DNA of 30,280 nt from Christensenella sp. UBA6345 (lineage in GTDB: Bacteria > Bacillota > Clostridia > Christensenellales > UBA1242): assembly GCA_002437945.1 (NCBI GenBank), contig DJSB01000018.1:1-30280 (forward strand). The letters are read 5' to 3'. Position 1 is the stretch's first letter. The number at the start of each line of letters is the position of its first letter. The notes beneath the pieces are model-generated. The model was not told the origin of the DNA and made no database searches. It was given only the letters and a program-made list of their open reading frames with translations. Positions 15,388-23,596 of the stretch are shown one piece after another. A program made the translations under genes and the position numbers.

Positions 15388-16986
15388 TTAAATTTCAATT
15401 TTGTCGTATTGTAAATTAATACGTAATACTAGTATATAAACTCGCCATATAGCAAAAGCCAAGCCGATAATCAATATAATTAACCATGGCACAAATACTG
15501 CTTTTGTAAATGCCATAAGTATAATGATACCACCAAGAACAGTAGCCATAAGTATACCTACAATCATACTTTTTACTAATGCTCCACTACTTGATGTTTC
15601 TTCAGCAGAATACCAGTCAAGTTTAGGATTTTTAATGTCCATATCTATACTTATAGCAATATGTCCTATGCTCATAAATGCTACAGCAAGTGTACCCATA
15701 AATACTTGCAACGGATTAAGGTAGAACATAGATACAAACATAGTAATTATTAAAGCAGATAAAGTAAATATGGCATTAAAAGTCAATTTGGCAAATATCT
15801 GTCTATAATAATCTACAGGAGATACTTTTGATATGTAGAAATTGCCACCTTCTCTAGATATAGCACTTGCAGACGAAATGTTGGACAATATAGCAAGGAT
15901 ACCTATAACTAGCACGTGAGAGCCAGCAATCATCACTTCCCCTGCTTGACTAACTGCTATACTTAACATAAGTTTGTCATAACAAACTACTATAAACGGC
16001 ATTAAAAATGTAAATAGAAAATAATCAAACATATAGCCCGGAGATCTAAACACTTGAATAACTTCTTTATTAATAAGTGACATAAATGGCGAACGTTTTT
16101 TAAATGCTTTTTCTTTAACTAATGGTTTAACACTATTTTCAAGATTGGACATTGCGGTCTTAAAATATAATGGGCGTATTATAAATATACTTAATACAAA
16201 TATAACTGCACACATGCCTAAAAATACTAAAATCCAGTAGCACTTTGATATATTTAACATAGCCAAAGCAATTTGATAGAAAACTATAATTTTGCTACCA
16301 ATATTCAAGATAGATTGATTGATTTTTCTTACAGTTTCTATCTGTCTATCTACTATGTTAAAACTACCAGCAATTTTGCCTAACAATACTGAATATGCAG
16401 TAACACATATTGCAACCACTACCAATATAGCAACGATACTTAATATAGTTTTGCTTTTTAAATATCTAATAACCGCCATCACTGGAATACTTAATAATGA
16501 CGCAAGTGATATAGGTAATATAGGCAATAATATAAGCATAAATGGAATACTTAAAAAATACACTCCATTAAGTCCACCCACAATACCTATACTTAAAAAC
16601 AATGGTAAAGATATAAGCGTATTAACTAAAAGTTCTTGTGCATATATAACCATTATTTTTGACATAAATATCTGATTAGGTGTAGCAGGCAGTACCATAA
16701 GTAACTCATTGTCTTTGCTTAAATATAAGTTTTTAATAACATTGCCTATTGCAAAAAATAACGATATTATCTGTGTAACCAACAATACTATTGCTATTAA
16801 CTCTGCATTGGTATTAAATCCTAGAATAAATATTCTTAACAGCACAACACTTAATAGCAAAGTAGCAGCCCCTATTATCAAGATGTATTTCAATATAGAA
16901 AATAACATCTTTTTAATATTGGTTGTTTTTAGGAAATCAGACTTATTGTCAATTTGCAATTTAAACAATTTCAATATAGTCTGCAT
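15388..16986 (-). CDS. ABC exporter permease (large ABC-2-type membrane subunit)
   Basis: The 532-aa polytopic protein has about 12 predicted membrane spans in two halves. The cytoplasmic loop between them contains KEKAFKKRSPFMSLINKEVIQVFRSP. The loop after the first spans reads DNELLMVLPATPNQIFMSKI, a signature I recall from the putative ABC exporter family of Bacillota. A matching sequence REGGNFYISKVSPVDYYRQIFAKL lies in the second half, consistent with an internal duplication. The ATG overlaps the ATPase stop (TAATG). The substrate is unknown; the flanking Ig-like proteins point to the cell surface. Confidence 0.88.
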   Translation of the reverse strand: MQTILKLFKLQIDNKSDFLKTTNIKKMLFSILKYILIIGAATLLLSVVLLRIFILGFNTNAELIAIVLLVTQIISLFFAIGNVIKNLYLSKDNELLMVLPATPNQIFMSKIMVIYAQELLVNTLISLPLFLSIGIVGGLNGVYFLSIPFMLILLPILPISLASLLSIPVMAVIRYLKSKTILSIVAILVVVAICVTAYSVLLGKIAGSFNIVDRQIETVRKINQSILNIGSKIIVFYQIALAMLNISKCYWILVFLGMCAVIFVLSIFIIRPLYFKTAMSNLENSVKPLVKEKAFKKRSPFMSLINKEVIQVFRSPGYMFDYFLFTFLMPFIVVCYDKLMLSIAVSQAGEVMIAGSHVLVIGILAILSNISSASAISREGGNFYISKVSPVDYYRQIFAKLTFNAIFTLSALIITMFVSMFYLNPLQVFMGTLAVAFMSIGHIAISIDMDIKNPKLDWYSAEETSSSGALVKSMIVGILMATVLGGIIILMAFTKAVFVPWLIILIIGLAFAIWRVYILVLRINLQYDKIEI

Positions 16987-17723
16987 TATTCCCCCTTTGG
17001 CTCGTCACCATCATAGATTACTTGCATAAATAATTCTTCAAGTGACTCATTTTTATTTTTCATTTCCTTAAGGTCATACACTCCTTGCAATACGCCTTTT
17101 TTAATAATGCAACATCTATCACACAAATTTTCTACTACGTCCAATATATGTGAACTAAAGAATACTGTGTTACCTTCTTCAGCATGCTTCTTCATAGCCA
17201 ACTTTAATTGGTATGCACTTTGTGGGTCAAGTCCAGTAAGTGGCTCGTCCAACACCCAAAGTTTAGGATTATGCACAAGTGCTGCAATAACAGAAATTTT
17301 TTGTTTCATACCATGTGAATAACTTTTTATTTGTTGGTCAAAAGCATTTTCAAGTTTAAATATCTTTAAATATTTATTACATCTTTCCTGCATATCTTCT
17401 ACACTAACGTTGTAAAGATTGGCCATATGATTAACATATTCTCTACCAGTCAATCTTTCGAATACTGCATGGTTGTCAGGAACATATCCTATATTCATTT
17501 TTGCCTTAAGTGGCTCTTTTTTTATAGAAACACCGTTAATCAGAACATCACCATCTTCAAAAGGTAATATTCCGACTATACTTTTTATGGTAGTACTCTT
17601 TCCCGCCCCATTAGGTCCTAAAAATCCAAATACTTCACCTTTCTTTAATTTAAGTGATAGATTATCTACCGCTTTTACTGGCGAGTTTCCATATTTTTTC
17701 GATAAATTTTTAATTTCTAGCAT
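16986..17723 (-). CDS. ABC transporter ATP-binding protein
   Basis: The 245-aa nucleotide-binding subunit powers the adjacent permease. Walker A GPNGAGKS lies at 36-43, the signature YSHGMKQK at 134-141 (the usual LSGG is replaced by YSHG, as in many exporter ATPases), and Walker B LWVLDEP at 155-161. A switch histidine follows in FFSSHILD. AGGAG overlaps the stop of the upstream gene 8 nt away. The subfamily resembles the CcmA/YhaQ-type ATPases. Confidence 0.96.
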   Translation of the reverse strand: MLEIKNLSKKYGNSPVKAVDNLSLKLKKGEVFGFLGPNGAGKSTTIKSIVGILPFEDGDVLINGVSIKKEPLKAKMNIGYVPDNHAVFERLTGREYVNHMANLYNVSVEDMQERCNKYLKIFKLENAFDQQIKSYSHGMKQKISVIAALVHNPKLWVLDEPLTGLDPQSAYQLKLAMKKHAEEGNTVFFSSHILDVVENLCDRCCIIKKGVLQGVYDLKEMKNKNESLEELFMQVIYDGDEPKGE

Positions 17724-17731
17724 ATCTACTC

Positions 17732-19159
17732 CTAATCCACAAAATCACGTGGTGCTTTGGATTTTTTCTTTGTTATTTTTTCATATAAATCTATACGTGA
17801 TAATCTTAACTGTAAATGGTCATCTGTCATCTTATATAATGACTGAACCAACCAATAGAACAACAAACATATACCAAAGAAACCAAGATATATGATAAGT
17901 TGGAACAATGGATATACAATAAATCTGCCGGCTCTAATATAAATATTTTGTGTAAACCTTAAGAATGGGAAGTAATCAAATGCTTTTTTCAAATCAAATA
18001 TGTAAAAATAATTTACTTTAAATCCAGTTTCCGCTGAAAATCCATTAAGAATAGTTCCGCTAATTAAACAGAACATAAAATAGCAACTATATCCTATAAA
18101 AGCATATTTAATAGATTTAGCATTGACACGTGGGAAAATACGTAATGCCATACACAATGCAGGGACAATAACAACTAATGAATGTTCAAACATAAAGTGT
18201 ATATTCCAAAATCCCATAACACCGCCGTCAATATCAGGCATAAGCATAGCCACGGCAGCACCAGTAATATTGACTATAAACGTAAAATCAAAAAACTTTT
18301 TAAGTCTAAATACTACAGCAACTAAAAAGAAATATGCACCTAAATTACATAATTGAATAGGTAGTCTAGGTATACTAAATCCCATTAAATATAAAGAATC
18401 ATAATGGAAGAATAATACTATAGATAAAAATACACATACTTGATACCTAGTATCATAGTCCTTAAATCTAAAGAAATAGTACAAACCAAAAATCACTAAT
18501 AAAGTAATTAGCAACCATACTATATGAACCATAGAAAAAGACTTGGCTACCAAACCTGTATAGCCTAGTAAAGATTGTGGTAAATATACTGGCATCATCT
18601 GTAAAAGCACTAGTGGTAAAGCACAGAAATAGTTAATCCATTCCTTTTTATCTTTAATATTAAAGAAATGTTTATAACCAAACATAACCATTAGCGGAAT
18701 AGACATAGCCAAAATTAATTCTATGATAAAATAGATATATCTAAATGTAGCGGATAAATGTAATCCCCTACCCATTGGGTCTAAAAAGTACTTAAAGAAA
18801 TCGCCCATAAATATGGTTGACAATATAGAAAATGGCAAACAGAAATAAATAGCAATATTTCTAAAAATGCGATTGTTAAAGAATACCGCCATAGGTAGTA
18901 CGGCATAATTAAGATAATATCCCCATCTTAATATGCTTTGTAGCACATCGATAGATTTATAATATGTACCACTATAATACCCACCATTAATAACCCATAT
19001 AAATGAGTCCGACAACATAAAACGAAAAAAACCAATCGCACAAAATACGACTGTTATAATCTTCAAATAAATAGAAAATGCTTTATCTTTTTTATTGATA
19101 ATTAATAATGATATTAACGTAAGAACAATAGTTCCTAAAAATGCTATTGATTGATACAT
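17732..19159 (-). CDS. Polytopic membrane protein related to YwaF / TIGR02206 / TMEM164
   Basis: The 475-aa protein has about 11-12 membrane spans. The second half contains LPIQLCNLGAYF (residues 266-277), a good match to the LPLHLC motif of the YwaF (TIGR02206) family, and histidines at 321 and 326 (NIHFMFEHSLVVIVP) in positions like those of the family's conserved His residues. Human TMEM164, from the same superfamily, is reported to be a phospholipid acyltransferase, so a lipid-modifying role is conceivable. The first 240 residues are an extra membrane region that I do not recognise. It is the first gene of the surface operon and sits behind the poly-G promoter. SD match is weak (AGGGAT, about 10 nt). 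Confidence 0.65.
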   Translation of the reverse strand: MYQSIAFLGTIVLTLISLLIINKKDKAFSIYLKIITVVFCAIGFFRFMLSDSFIWVINGGYYSGTYYKSIDVLQSILRWGYYLNYAVLPMAVFFNNRIFRNIAIYFCLPFSILSTIFMGDFFKYFLDPMGRGLHLSATFRYIYFIIELILAMSIPLMVMFGYKHFFNIKDKKEWINYFCALPLVLLQMMPVYLPQSLLGYTGLVAKSFSMVHIVWLLITLLVIFGLYYFFRFKDYDTRYQVCVFLSIVLFFHYDSLYLMGFSIPRLPIQLCNLGAYFFLVAVVFRLKKFFDFTFIVNITGAAVAMLMPDIDGGVMGFWNIHFMFEHSLVVIVPALCMALRIFPRVNAKSIKYAFIGYSCYFMFCLISGTILNGFSAETGFKVNYFYIFDLKKAFDYFPFLRFTQNIYIRAGRFIVYPLFQLIIYLGFFGICLLFYWLVQSLYKMTDDHLQLRLSRIDLYEKITKKKSKAPRDFVD

Positions 19160-19230
19160 TTGAATAAATATCCCTAAATTTATTAATATTTTCTTCCAAA
19201 AATTGATTAACCTTTGTCAAAATTCAATTA

Positions 19231-19258
19231 AGTATACCCCCCCCGTGCCTTTTGTCAA
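19231..19258 (-). promoter_or_regulatory. Promoter with G8 tract in the spacer (candidate phase-variable switch)
   Basis: A consensus -35 TTGACA (19253-19258) and -10 TATACT (19231-19236) are separated by 16 bp (19237-19252), of which eight adjacent to the -10 are a G homopolymer. Insertion of one G would give the optimal 17-bp spacing and loss of one would give 15. It drives the five-gene surface operon, with a start expected near 19224. A second TTGACA (19215-19220) has no -10 partner. Confidence 0.7.
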
Positions 19259-19322
19259 TTAATATGCTTATATTACATAAAAAATCAAAAAAATATAAAA
19301 TAATCTATTATTTTTTGATTTT

Positions 19323-19358
19323 TTATAAAAAAAGGTACGGACAATCTGTCCGTACCTT
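19323..19358 (-). terminator. Terminator of the CBS-domain gene
   Basis: A 12-bp stem (AAGGTACGGACA 19332-19343 with TGTCCGTACCTT 19347-19358) and a 3-base loop, with a T run on the minus strand. Confidence 0.94.
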
Positions 19359-19384
19359 AATCCTATTAATGTAATCATAATATA

Positions 19385-20116
19385 TTATTCATTGGTATAA
19401 TTATCTAATATCTTATTAATATCCATAATATCTGAAAGAACAATGATACCTACTGGTGGTTCAAGCAATGTACCAGTTCTGGTAATAATAACCACTAGTA
19501 ATTTACGGTTCTCGGTAAATAAATTAAGCACTTTATCTAAAGTAATATTCTCACTAGCGATAGTGTAATAATTTTCATTAGAGAATTCACGCAACACTTC
19601 TTCAATAGTAGTATTTTTCATATAGTCCATAATGTCACGTTTTTCGTATATTTTTTTACCTATAACGTCCAATATTTTTTGTCCATTAGCAACTCCTATA
19701 AGCATACCGTTTTTAAATATAGGTATATTACTGAAACCGCTTTTATAGCCATATTCAATAACATCAATTAATGGTACATTATATTCAATAGTACTTAACA
19801 CTTTTTTACATACTGTTTTAATAGCCAAAGGTGGAGTACATATAAGTTTGGCTATACGTTCATACTCTTCAACAACTTCTTCATGTGGTTCGGCTATAGC
19901 CATATCTGGATTGCTATTATGAACGATAGCATTTCTTAATCTGCCATAATCTATAAGTTGGTCTTCATATTTCGCTACTATCGAATTAACTCTAGCAGCC
20001 TTTCTAACTGCTTCGGTATAACTAATACTGCGTTTCATATCGCCTTGTATTCTTAATGCCGAATCTATTTGATTGTATGTATTAATAAATCTTCTTGAAT
20101 TAGTTCTATCACTCAT
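19385..20116 (-). CDS. CBS-domain pair protein with N-terminal HEPN-like helical domain
   Basis: A 243-aa cytosolic protein. Residues 1-100 are helical and contain RNAIVH (Arg61 to His66), the R-x4-H core of HEPN domains, preceded by a tyrosine- and acid-rich helix. Two CBS motifs follow (about 110-175 and 178-240). IPIFKNGMLIGVANGQKILDVI and LLVVIITRTGTLLEPPVGIIVLSDIMDI are typical CBS strand-helix units that bind adenine nucleotides. A nucleotide-sensing CBS pair fused to a HEPN-like domain could regulate an RNase-like or scaffolding activity. I recall similar proteins across Clostridia, usually named only as CBS-domain proteins. It is monocistronic, with AAGGAA upstream. Confidence 0.82.
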   Translation of the reverse strand: MSDRTNSRRFINTYNQIDSALRIQGDMKRSISYTEAVRKAARVNSIVAKYEDQLIDYGRLRNAIVHNSNPDMAIAEPHEEVVEEYERIAKLICTPPLAIKTVCKKVLSTIEYNVPLIDVIEYGYKSGFSNIPIFKNGMLIGVANGQKILDVIGKKIYEKRDIMDYMKNTTIEEVLREFSNENYYTIASENITLDKVLNLFTENRKLLVVIITRTGTLLEPPVGIIVLSDIMDINKILDNYTNE

Positions 20117-20149
20117 AACTGCTTATTTCCTTATTTTAATTACTTTTAT

Positions 20150-20177
20150 AGTGTATCATAATCAGTGATTTTTACAA
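20150..20177 (-). promoter_or_regulatory. Predicted promoter of the CBS-domain gene
   Basis: TTGTAA (20172-20177), a 16-bp spacer, then TACACT (20150-20155). It lies just after the end of the SRP RNA gene. Confidence 0.45.
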
Positions 20178-20212
20178 AATAAATATATGTAAAAGTCTAC
20201 ATTTTTGACAAT

Positions 20213-20484
20213 AAAAAAACTGCACGGCTATAATTGAAAACACTTGATATATAATCCATAAATAATCAAATCTCCTTTAAAGCAACCTTATGGCACATAC
20301 TTAAATCTATTTAATGCTGCTGTATTCCTACCCTGACATGATTCACAGCAAAGTATTGCATAAGACCTTAAACTCAACAATCCGGTTAAGTATAAATTAT
20401 ATTCAGTTATTCCCGCATATAGTTTGTCAGCCCCACATATAGCGTTTGGGTACGGAGTTCCGCTAATTCTCCACCTAGTGCAGT
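20213..20484 (-). ncRNA. ffs: Signal recognition particle RNA, large (Firmicutes) type
   Basis: On the minus strand this roughly 270-nt RNA begins ACTGCACTAGG and ends CCGTGCAGT before a T7 run. The outermost 7 bases pair perfectly (20478-20484 with 20219-20225). The Alu-domain section (GGAGAATTAGCGGAACTCCG, about 20455-20474) matches the Bacillus/clostridial pattern. The SRP54-binding loop is present near 20320-20342: ATGTCAGG, then GTAGGAATACAGCAGCATTA, equivalent to the universal GTCAGG...AGCAGC. It pairs with Ffh for co-translational membrane targeting. The terminal helix plus T run provides its own terminator. Confidence 0.93.
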
Positions 20485-20490
20485 ATTAGT

Positions 20491-20519
20491 ATTATACCAT
20501 AATTAAATATTGATTGCAA
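20491..20519 (-). promoter_or_regulatory. Promoter of the SRP RNA gene
   Basis: TTGCAA (20514-20519), 17-bp spacer, consensus TATAAT (20491-20496). A start at 20484 coincides with the predicted 5' end of the RNA. Confidence 0.85.
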
Positions 20520-20583
20520 TATTTTACAACTTTAATATGTAAAATTTGTCGAAAATCTATTTAAGCACAATAATTAATAATTA

Positions 20584-20616
20584 TAAAAAATAGCAGACTA
20601 TTATAGTCCGCTATTA
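20584..20616 (-). terminator. Terminator of the DUF2726-like gene
   Basis: An approximately 12-bp stem (AATAGCGGACTA with TAGTCTGCTATT on the minus strand, one G-U pair) is followed by T6. The gene's stop codon lies in the loop. Confidence 0.85.
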
Positions 20617-21191
20617 TCATTTTTAACTTTGTCTTTAAGCATAGCGACAATTTTTGGTGGCATAGCATCAATAATTTTTGCACGAAGTTCTACTATACTA
20701 TATCCTTCAGACAATTGATAAGTCATAAGTGGTATACCTACAGTTGAAAGTGCTTTCTTTACATTTGGGTGAAGTTGTTTCATCTGTTGTTCAACAGGAC
20801 TAGGTTCGAATACGTCAATAGCAAGTACAGGTTGCATAGAATCTTTTAAGAATATGCATACATCAACATACTGACTTAATATTGTATTATACAATACTTT
20901 ATCACCTTTTGGAGAAACCAAACAGTCAACACCTACCATAGGGAAAGCAACAAACTCTGCTGGTAATATCTTATATACATCTTTTAAAAACTGTGTTTCT
21001 GGTTTACCGATAAAATGTTTTTTAAGTTCGACATTAACAATCTTTGGTTCGGATTTAGTGATCATTCCCCTATCCTTTCCATAGATACGTTTAAGTCCAA
21101 AAATAATAAGTCCAGAAATAACTAATATAGTAGCAACAATTATCAAAGGTATAATAACATCTTTTGCTGCAGTGTCTAATAGTAAACTCAT
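20601..21191 (-). CDS. Membrane-anchored DUF2726-like protein
   Basis: About 196 aa. One N-terminal transmembrane helix (about residues 12-34) is followed by a roughly 130-residue domain. Its pattern (KPETQFLKDVYKIL, then YVDVCIFLKDSMQPVLAIDV, then NVKKALSTVGIPLMTYQLSEGYSIVELRAKI) fits DUF2726, a restriction-endonuclease-like fold in which D-F-V and conserved acidic residues precede a D..K helix. Here VDVCIF replaces DFV, and the usual sH....D..K region reads PSPVEQQMKQLHPNVKK, so nuclease activity is doubtful. A TTG 18 nt upstream contains the AAGGAG site itself, so the ATG at 21189-21191 is chosen. Confidence 0.75.
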   Translation of the reverse strand: MSLLLDTAAKDVIIPLIIVATILVISGLIIFGLKRIYGKDRGMITKSEPKIVNVELKKHFIGKPETQFLKDVYKILPAEFVAFPMVGVDCLVSPKGDKVLYNTILSQYVDVCIFLKDSMQPVLAIDVFEPSPVEQQMKQLHPNVKKALSTVGIPLMTYQLSEGYSIVELRAKIIDAMPPKIVAMLKDKVKNDNSGL

Positions 21192-21218
21192 ATATTTACT
21201 CCTTTTCAAAACATAATT

Positions 21219-21246
21219 ATTTTATCATATATTTAATAATTTGTAA
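21219..21246 (-). promoter_or_regulatory. Predicted promoter of the DUF2726-like gene
   Basis: TTACAA (21241-21246), 16-bp spacer, TAAAAT (21219-21224), in the short gap after ung. No terminator separates ung, so read-through is also possible. Confidence 0.4.
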
Positions 21247-21257
21247 ATAGCGAAAAT

Positions 21258-21950
21258 CTAACACAACTTTGGATTTTTATTTTCAATCTGCCAATCTATC
21301 GGTGTTTTATTAAGGCTAGTTAATATCTCGTTGGTCTTTTTAAAACATCCATTACCAAACCAACCACCTTGATTAGCACTCATAGGACTAGGGTGTGACG
21401 CAGTAAGCACATAATGACGGCTGGTATCTATATTTTTACCAAGTGCTTTAGCATTAGCACCCCACAACAAAAATATTACTGGATCTTCCCTTTTATTAAG
21501 TAAATCGATTATAGCACCAGTTATTTGCTCCCACCCTTTACCTTTATGGCTATTAGGGTGATTATATTCAACAGTTAATACACTATTAAGCATAAGCACA
21601 CCTTGATTAGCCCATTTAGTCAAGTTGCCATTATCAGGGATATAACAGCCTAGTTCGGAATTAAGTTCCTTATAAATATTAATAAGACTAGGTGGTATAG
21701 CAACATTACCTTCTACAGAAAAAGATAAACCATGTGCTTGATTAGGTTGATGATATGGATCTTGTCCTATAATAACCACTTTTACATCATTATACTTAAC
21801 TCTATTGATTGCATTAAAAACATTTTCGGCTTTAGGATATATAGTCTTTGTATTATATTCATGATTAAGCCAAGCAGAAAAATTTTTAAACTGGTCACTT
21901 TCTAATTGTGATTTTAAAAGTTCATACCAATTTTTAGTAATTAAAAACAT
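21258..21950 (-). CDS. ung: Uracil-DNA glycosylase, family 1
   Basis: Ung removes uracil from DNA in base excision repair. The 230-aa length is usual. The water-activating motif GQDPYH is at residues 62-67 (catalytic Asp64), GLSFSV follows, LLNSVLTVE is near 120-128, and the DNA-intercalation motif HPSPMS at 186-191 carries the catalytic His. GGGGAG precedes the ATG. It is transcribed divergently from the 466-aa orphan. Confidence 0.98.
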   Translation of the reverse strand: MFLITKNWYELLKSQLESDQFKNFSAWLNHEYNTKTIYPKAENVFNAINRVKYNDVKVVIIGQDPYHQPNQAHGLSFSVEGNVAIPPSLINIYKELNSELGCYIPDNGNLTKWANQGVLMLNSVLTVEYNHPNSHKGKGWEQITGAIIDLLNKREDPVIFLLWGANAKALGKNIDTSRHYVLTASHPSPMSANQGGWFGNGCFKKTNEILTSLNKTPIDWQIENKNPKLC

Positions 21951-22063
21951 ATCGACTCCCCAATATTTTTACTAAAAATAGTTTAACATACTTTTATATT
22001 TTTTTAAATTAATTATATATACAATATTAAATTTATATAATTTTAATTTAATAAATATTGATA

Positions 22064-22092
22064 TTGTAATTTAATCATAAATATGTTACAAT
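22064..22092 (+). promoter_or_regulatory. Promoter of the 466-aa orphan gene
   Basis: TTGTAA (22064-22069), 17-bp spacer, TACAAT (22087-22092). A leader of about 50 nt leads to AAGGAG before the ATG. Confidence 0.6.
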
Positions 22093-22148
22093 AAAATATA
22101 CTTAAATATATTGCTTAATAATTTACAAAAGAAAATAAGGAGTACATT

Positions 22149-23549
22149 ATGGCTAAAAAGAATAAACGTACTATCACAAAACCTGTATTAAAGACTGATA
22201 CAAGTAATAGCACTATATTACAACATTATGGTTTAGATGGCTCTGCTTTTGTCAAAAAGTCTGCCAATTTTAACTCATATTTCACTTTAGCCAATGAAGT
22301 ACATAAACATTTAAGTACTGGAAGACTAGATGCAATCAATCATTATGATTCTTTAAAAAAGTATCAGTCACTTGCCGAATCTTTTTCTAAAGAAATGTGG
22401 AGAGATTATCTAGATACTAAATACAAAGATAGAATAGACAATAACGAAACTTTACATTACAATGCAACTGTCCCACCAGAAAAACTTACTCGTAATGGGA
22501 ATATTAAACCTGAAGTTGCAAAACAAGTATTATATGATCTAGCCGACCAATTCGACGTAGTAGAAGATATGCCTTTCTTTTTAAAAGGTTTGGGACTTTC
22601 TCTTATTAATGCACCAAAAAAGATAATTGCGGAGATGGATTTTAATGGTGTAGGCGATCACAATCGTACTTGCTTTGTTAAAAGAAGAATTCTTGAATGC
22701 ACAATACCACATACTGGTAACACATATATGTTGTTAAGTGATGAAAAATTCTATGAGAACTCCCCTGCTTCTGTATGTACTATGTCATTATTATATGGTG
22801 CAGAAGCAAAAGGTGTATGTCAATTATGCAGAGTTGACACAGTTGCTCATTTAAGCCCTGACACACCTGATTCTTTAGGTTTAAATATTAAATATCAAAT
22901 GGCTGATTATTTGTTAAGAAAATTTAACGAACATCATCACAATGCTGTACCTGGCAAAAAGTTTGTAAAAATAGGTGCTGACCATCATATACATACTAGA
23001 GATAGTATTTATGAATTATTATATTCTTTATCTTACATTTCTAAATCCACCATTTATCGTACCAATCCAGTTAAGTTCCAACATATGAATGCAAAACAAA
23101 TTGATGAATCTGATTTCTTCATAGACAACTTTTCTGGTAGAACCAAACATCAAACCGACATAACTGCAACACTAGAACTATTTCAAAAACGTAACGAAGA
23201 ATATGAACGTGCATCTATAGAACATGATGGTTTGATTACTACAGATAGATTAGAAAGATATTATATCACTGCTCACAACATAACCAATCAAACTATTAAT
23301 CCTGACTTCTGTAAAGCAATGGATTCATATCGTACATTTATGCCTAAAAGAATATGTAGCATAGTAGACCCCGCAATAGTCGGTACTGATAGTCACCCTA
23401 TTTACCCTGCTCCTGCAGATAGTAAACCTATCAAACAAGCACTTAAATTACAAGGTAAATACTATGTAGATTATGATTATTTACTAGCACATGGTTTAGT
23501 AGAGCAACCACAAGAACAATCCGACAAAGATCCAGAACTTAAAAAATAG
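22149..23549 (+). CDS. Hypothetical 466-aa protein with Cys/His clusters
   Basis: I do not recognise this family. The protein is soluble, with a basic N-terminus (MAKKNKRTITKP) and no signal peptide. Possible metal ligands occur in CQLCRVDTVAHL (near residue 220-231), NEHHHNAVPGKK (near 257-268) and GADHHIHTRD (near 275-284), so a zinc or other metal site is conceivable. NRTCFVKRRILECTIPHTG precedes them. A charged coiled-coil-like stretch and a proline-rich region (SHPIYPAPADSKP) follow. AAGGAG precedes the ATG, and a strong bidirectional terminator follows. It is one of only two plus-strand genes, monocistronic and opposite to its neighbours, which suggests independent acquisition or regulation. 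Codon use looks like its neighbours'. Confidence 0.8.
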   Translation: MAKKNKRTITKPVLKTDTSNSTILQHYGLDGSAFVKKSANFNSYFTLANEVHKHLSTGRLDAINHYDSLKKYQSLAESFSKEMWRDYLDTKYKDRIDNNETLHYNATVPPEKLTRNGNIKPEVAKQVLYDLADQFDVVEDMPFFLKGLGLSLINAPKKIIAEMDFNGVGDHNRTCFVKRRILECTIPHTGNTYMLLSDEKFYENSPASVCTMSLLYGAEAKGVCQLCRVDTVAHLSPDTPDSLGLNIKYQMADYLLRKFNEHHHNAVPGKKFVKIGADHHIHTRDSIYELLYSLSYISKSTIYRTNPVKFQHMNAKQIDESDFFIDNFSGRTKHQTDITATLELFQKRNEEYERASIEHDGLITTDRLERYYITAHNITNQTINPDFCKAMDSYRTFMPKRICSIVDPAIVGTDSHPIYPAPADSKPIKQALKLQGKYYVDYDYLLAHGLVEQPQEQSDKDPELKK

Positions 23550-23557
23550 ATTAAAAC

Positions 23558-23596
23558 AAGACACCAACAGTTAATTACTTATTGGTGTCTTTTTTA
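23558..23596. terminator. Bidirectional terminator between the orphan and glmM
   Basis: A stem (AAGACACCAA 23558-23567 with TTGGTGTCTT 23582-23591) with a 14-base loop and a T run on the plus strand. The A-rich 5' flank also gives a T run on the minus strand, so it serves both convergent genes. Confidence 0.88.

Noticed and set aside
21961..22060. Long A/T homopolymer-like stretches as phase-variation tracts
   Set aside because: Runs of A or T are expected throughout such AT-rich DNA and sit at no special regulatory position; only the G tracts stand out.
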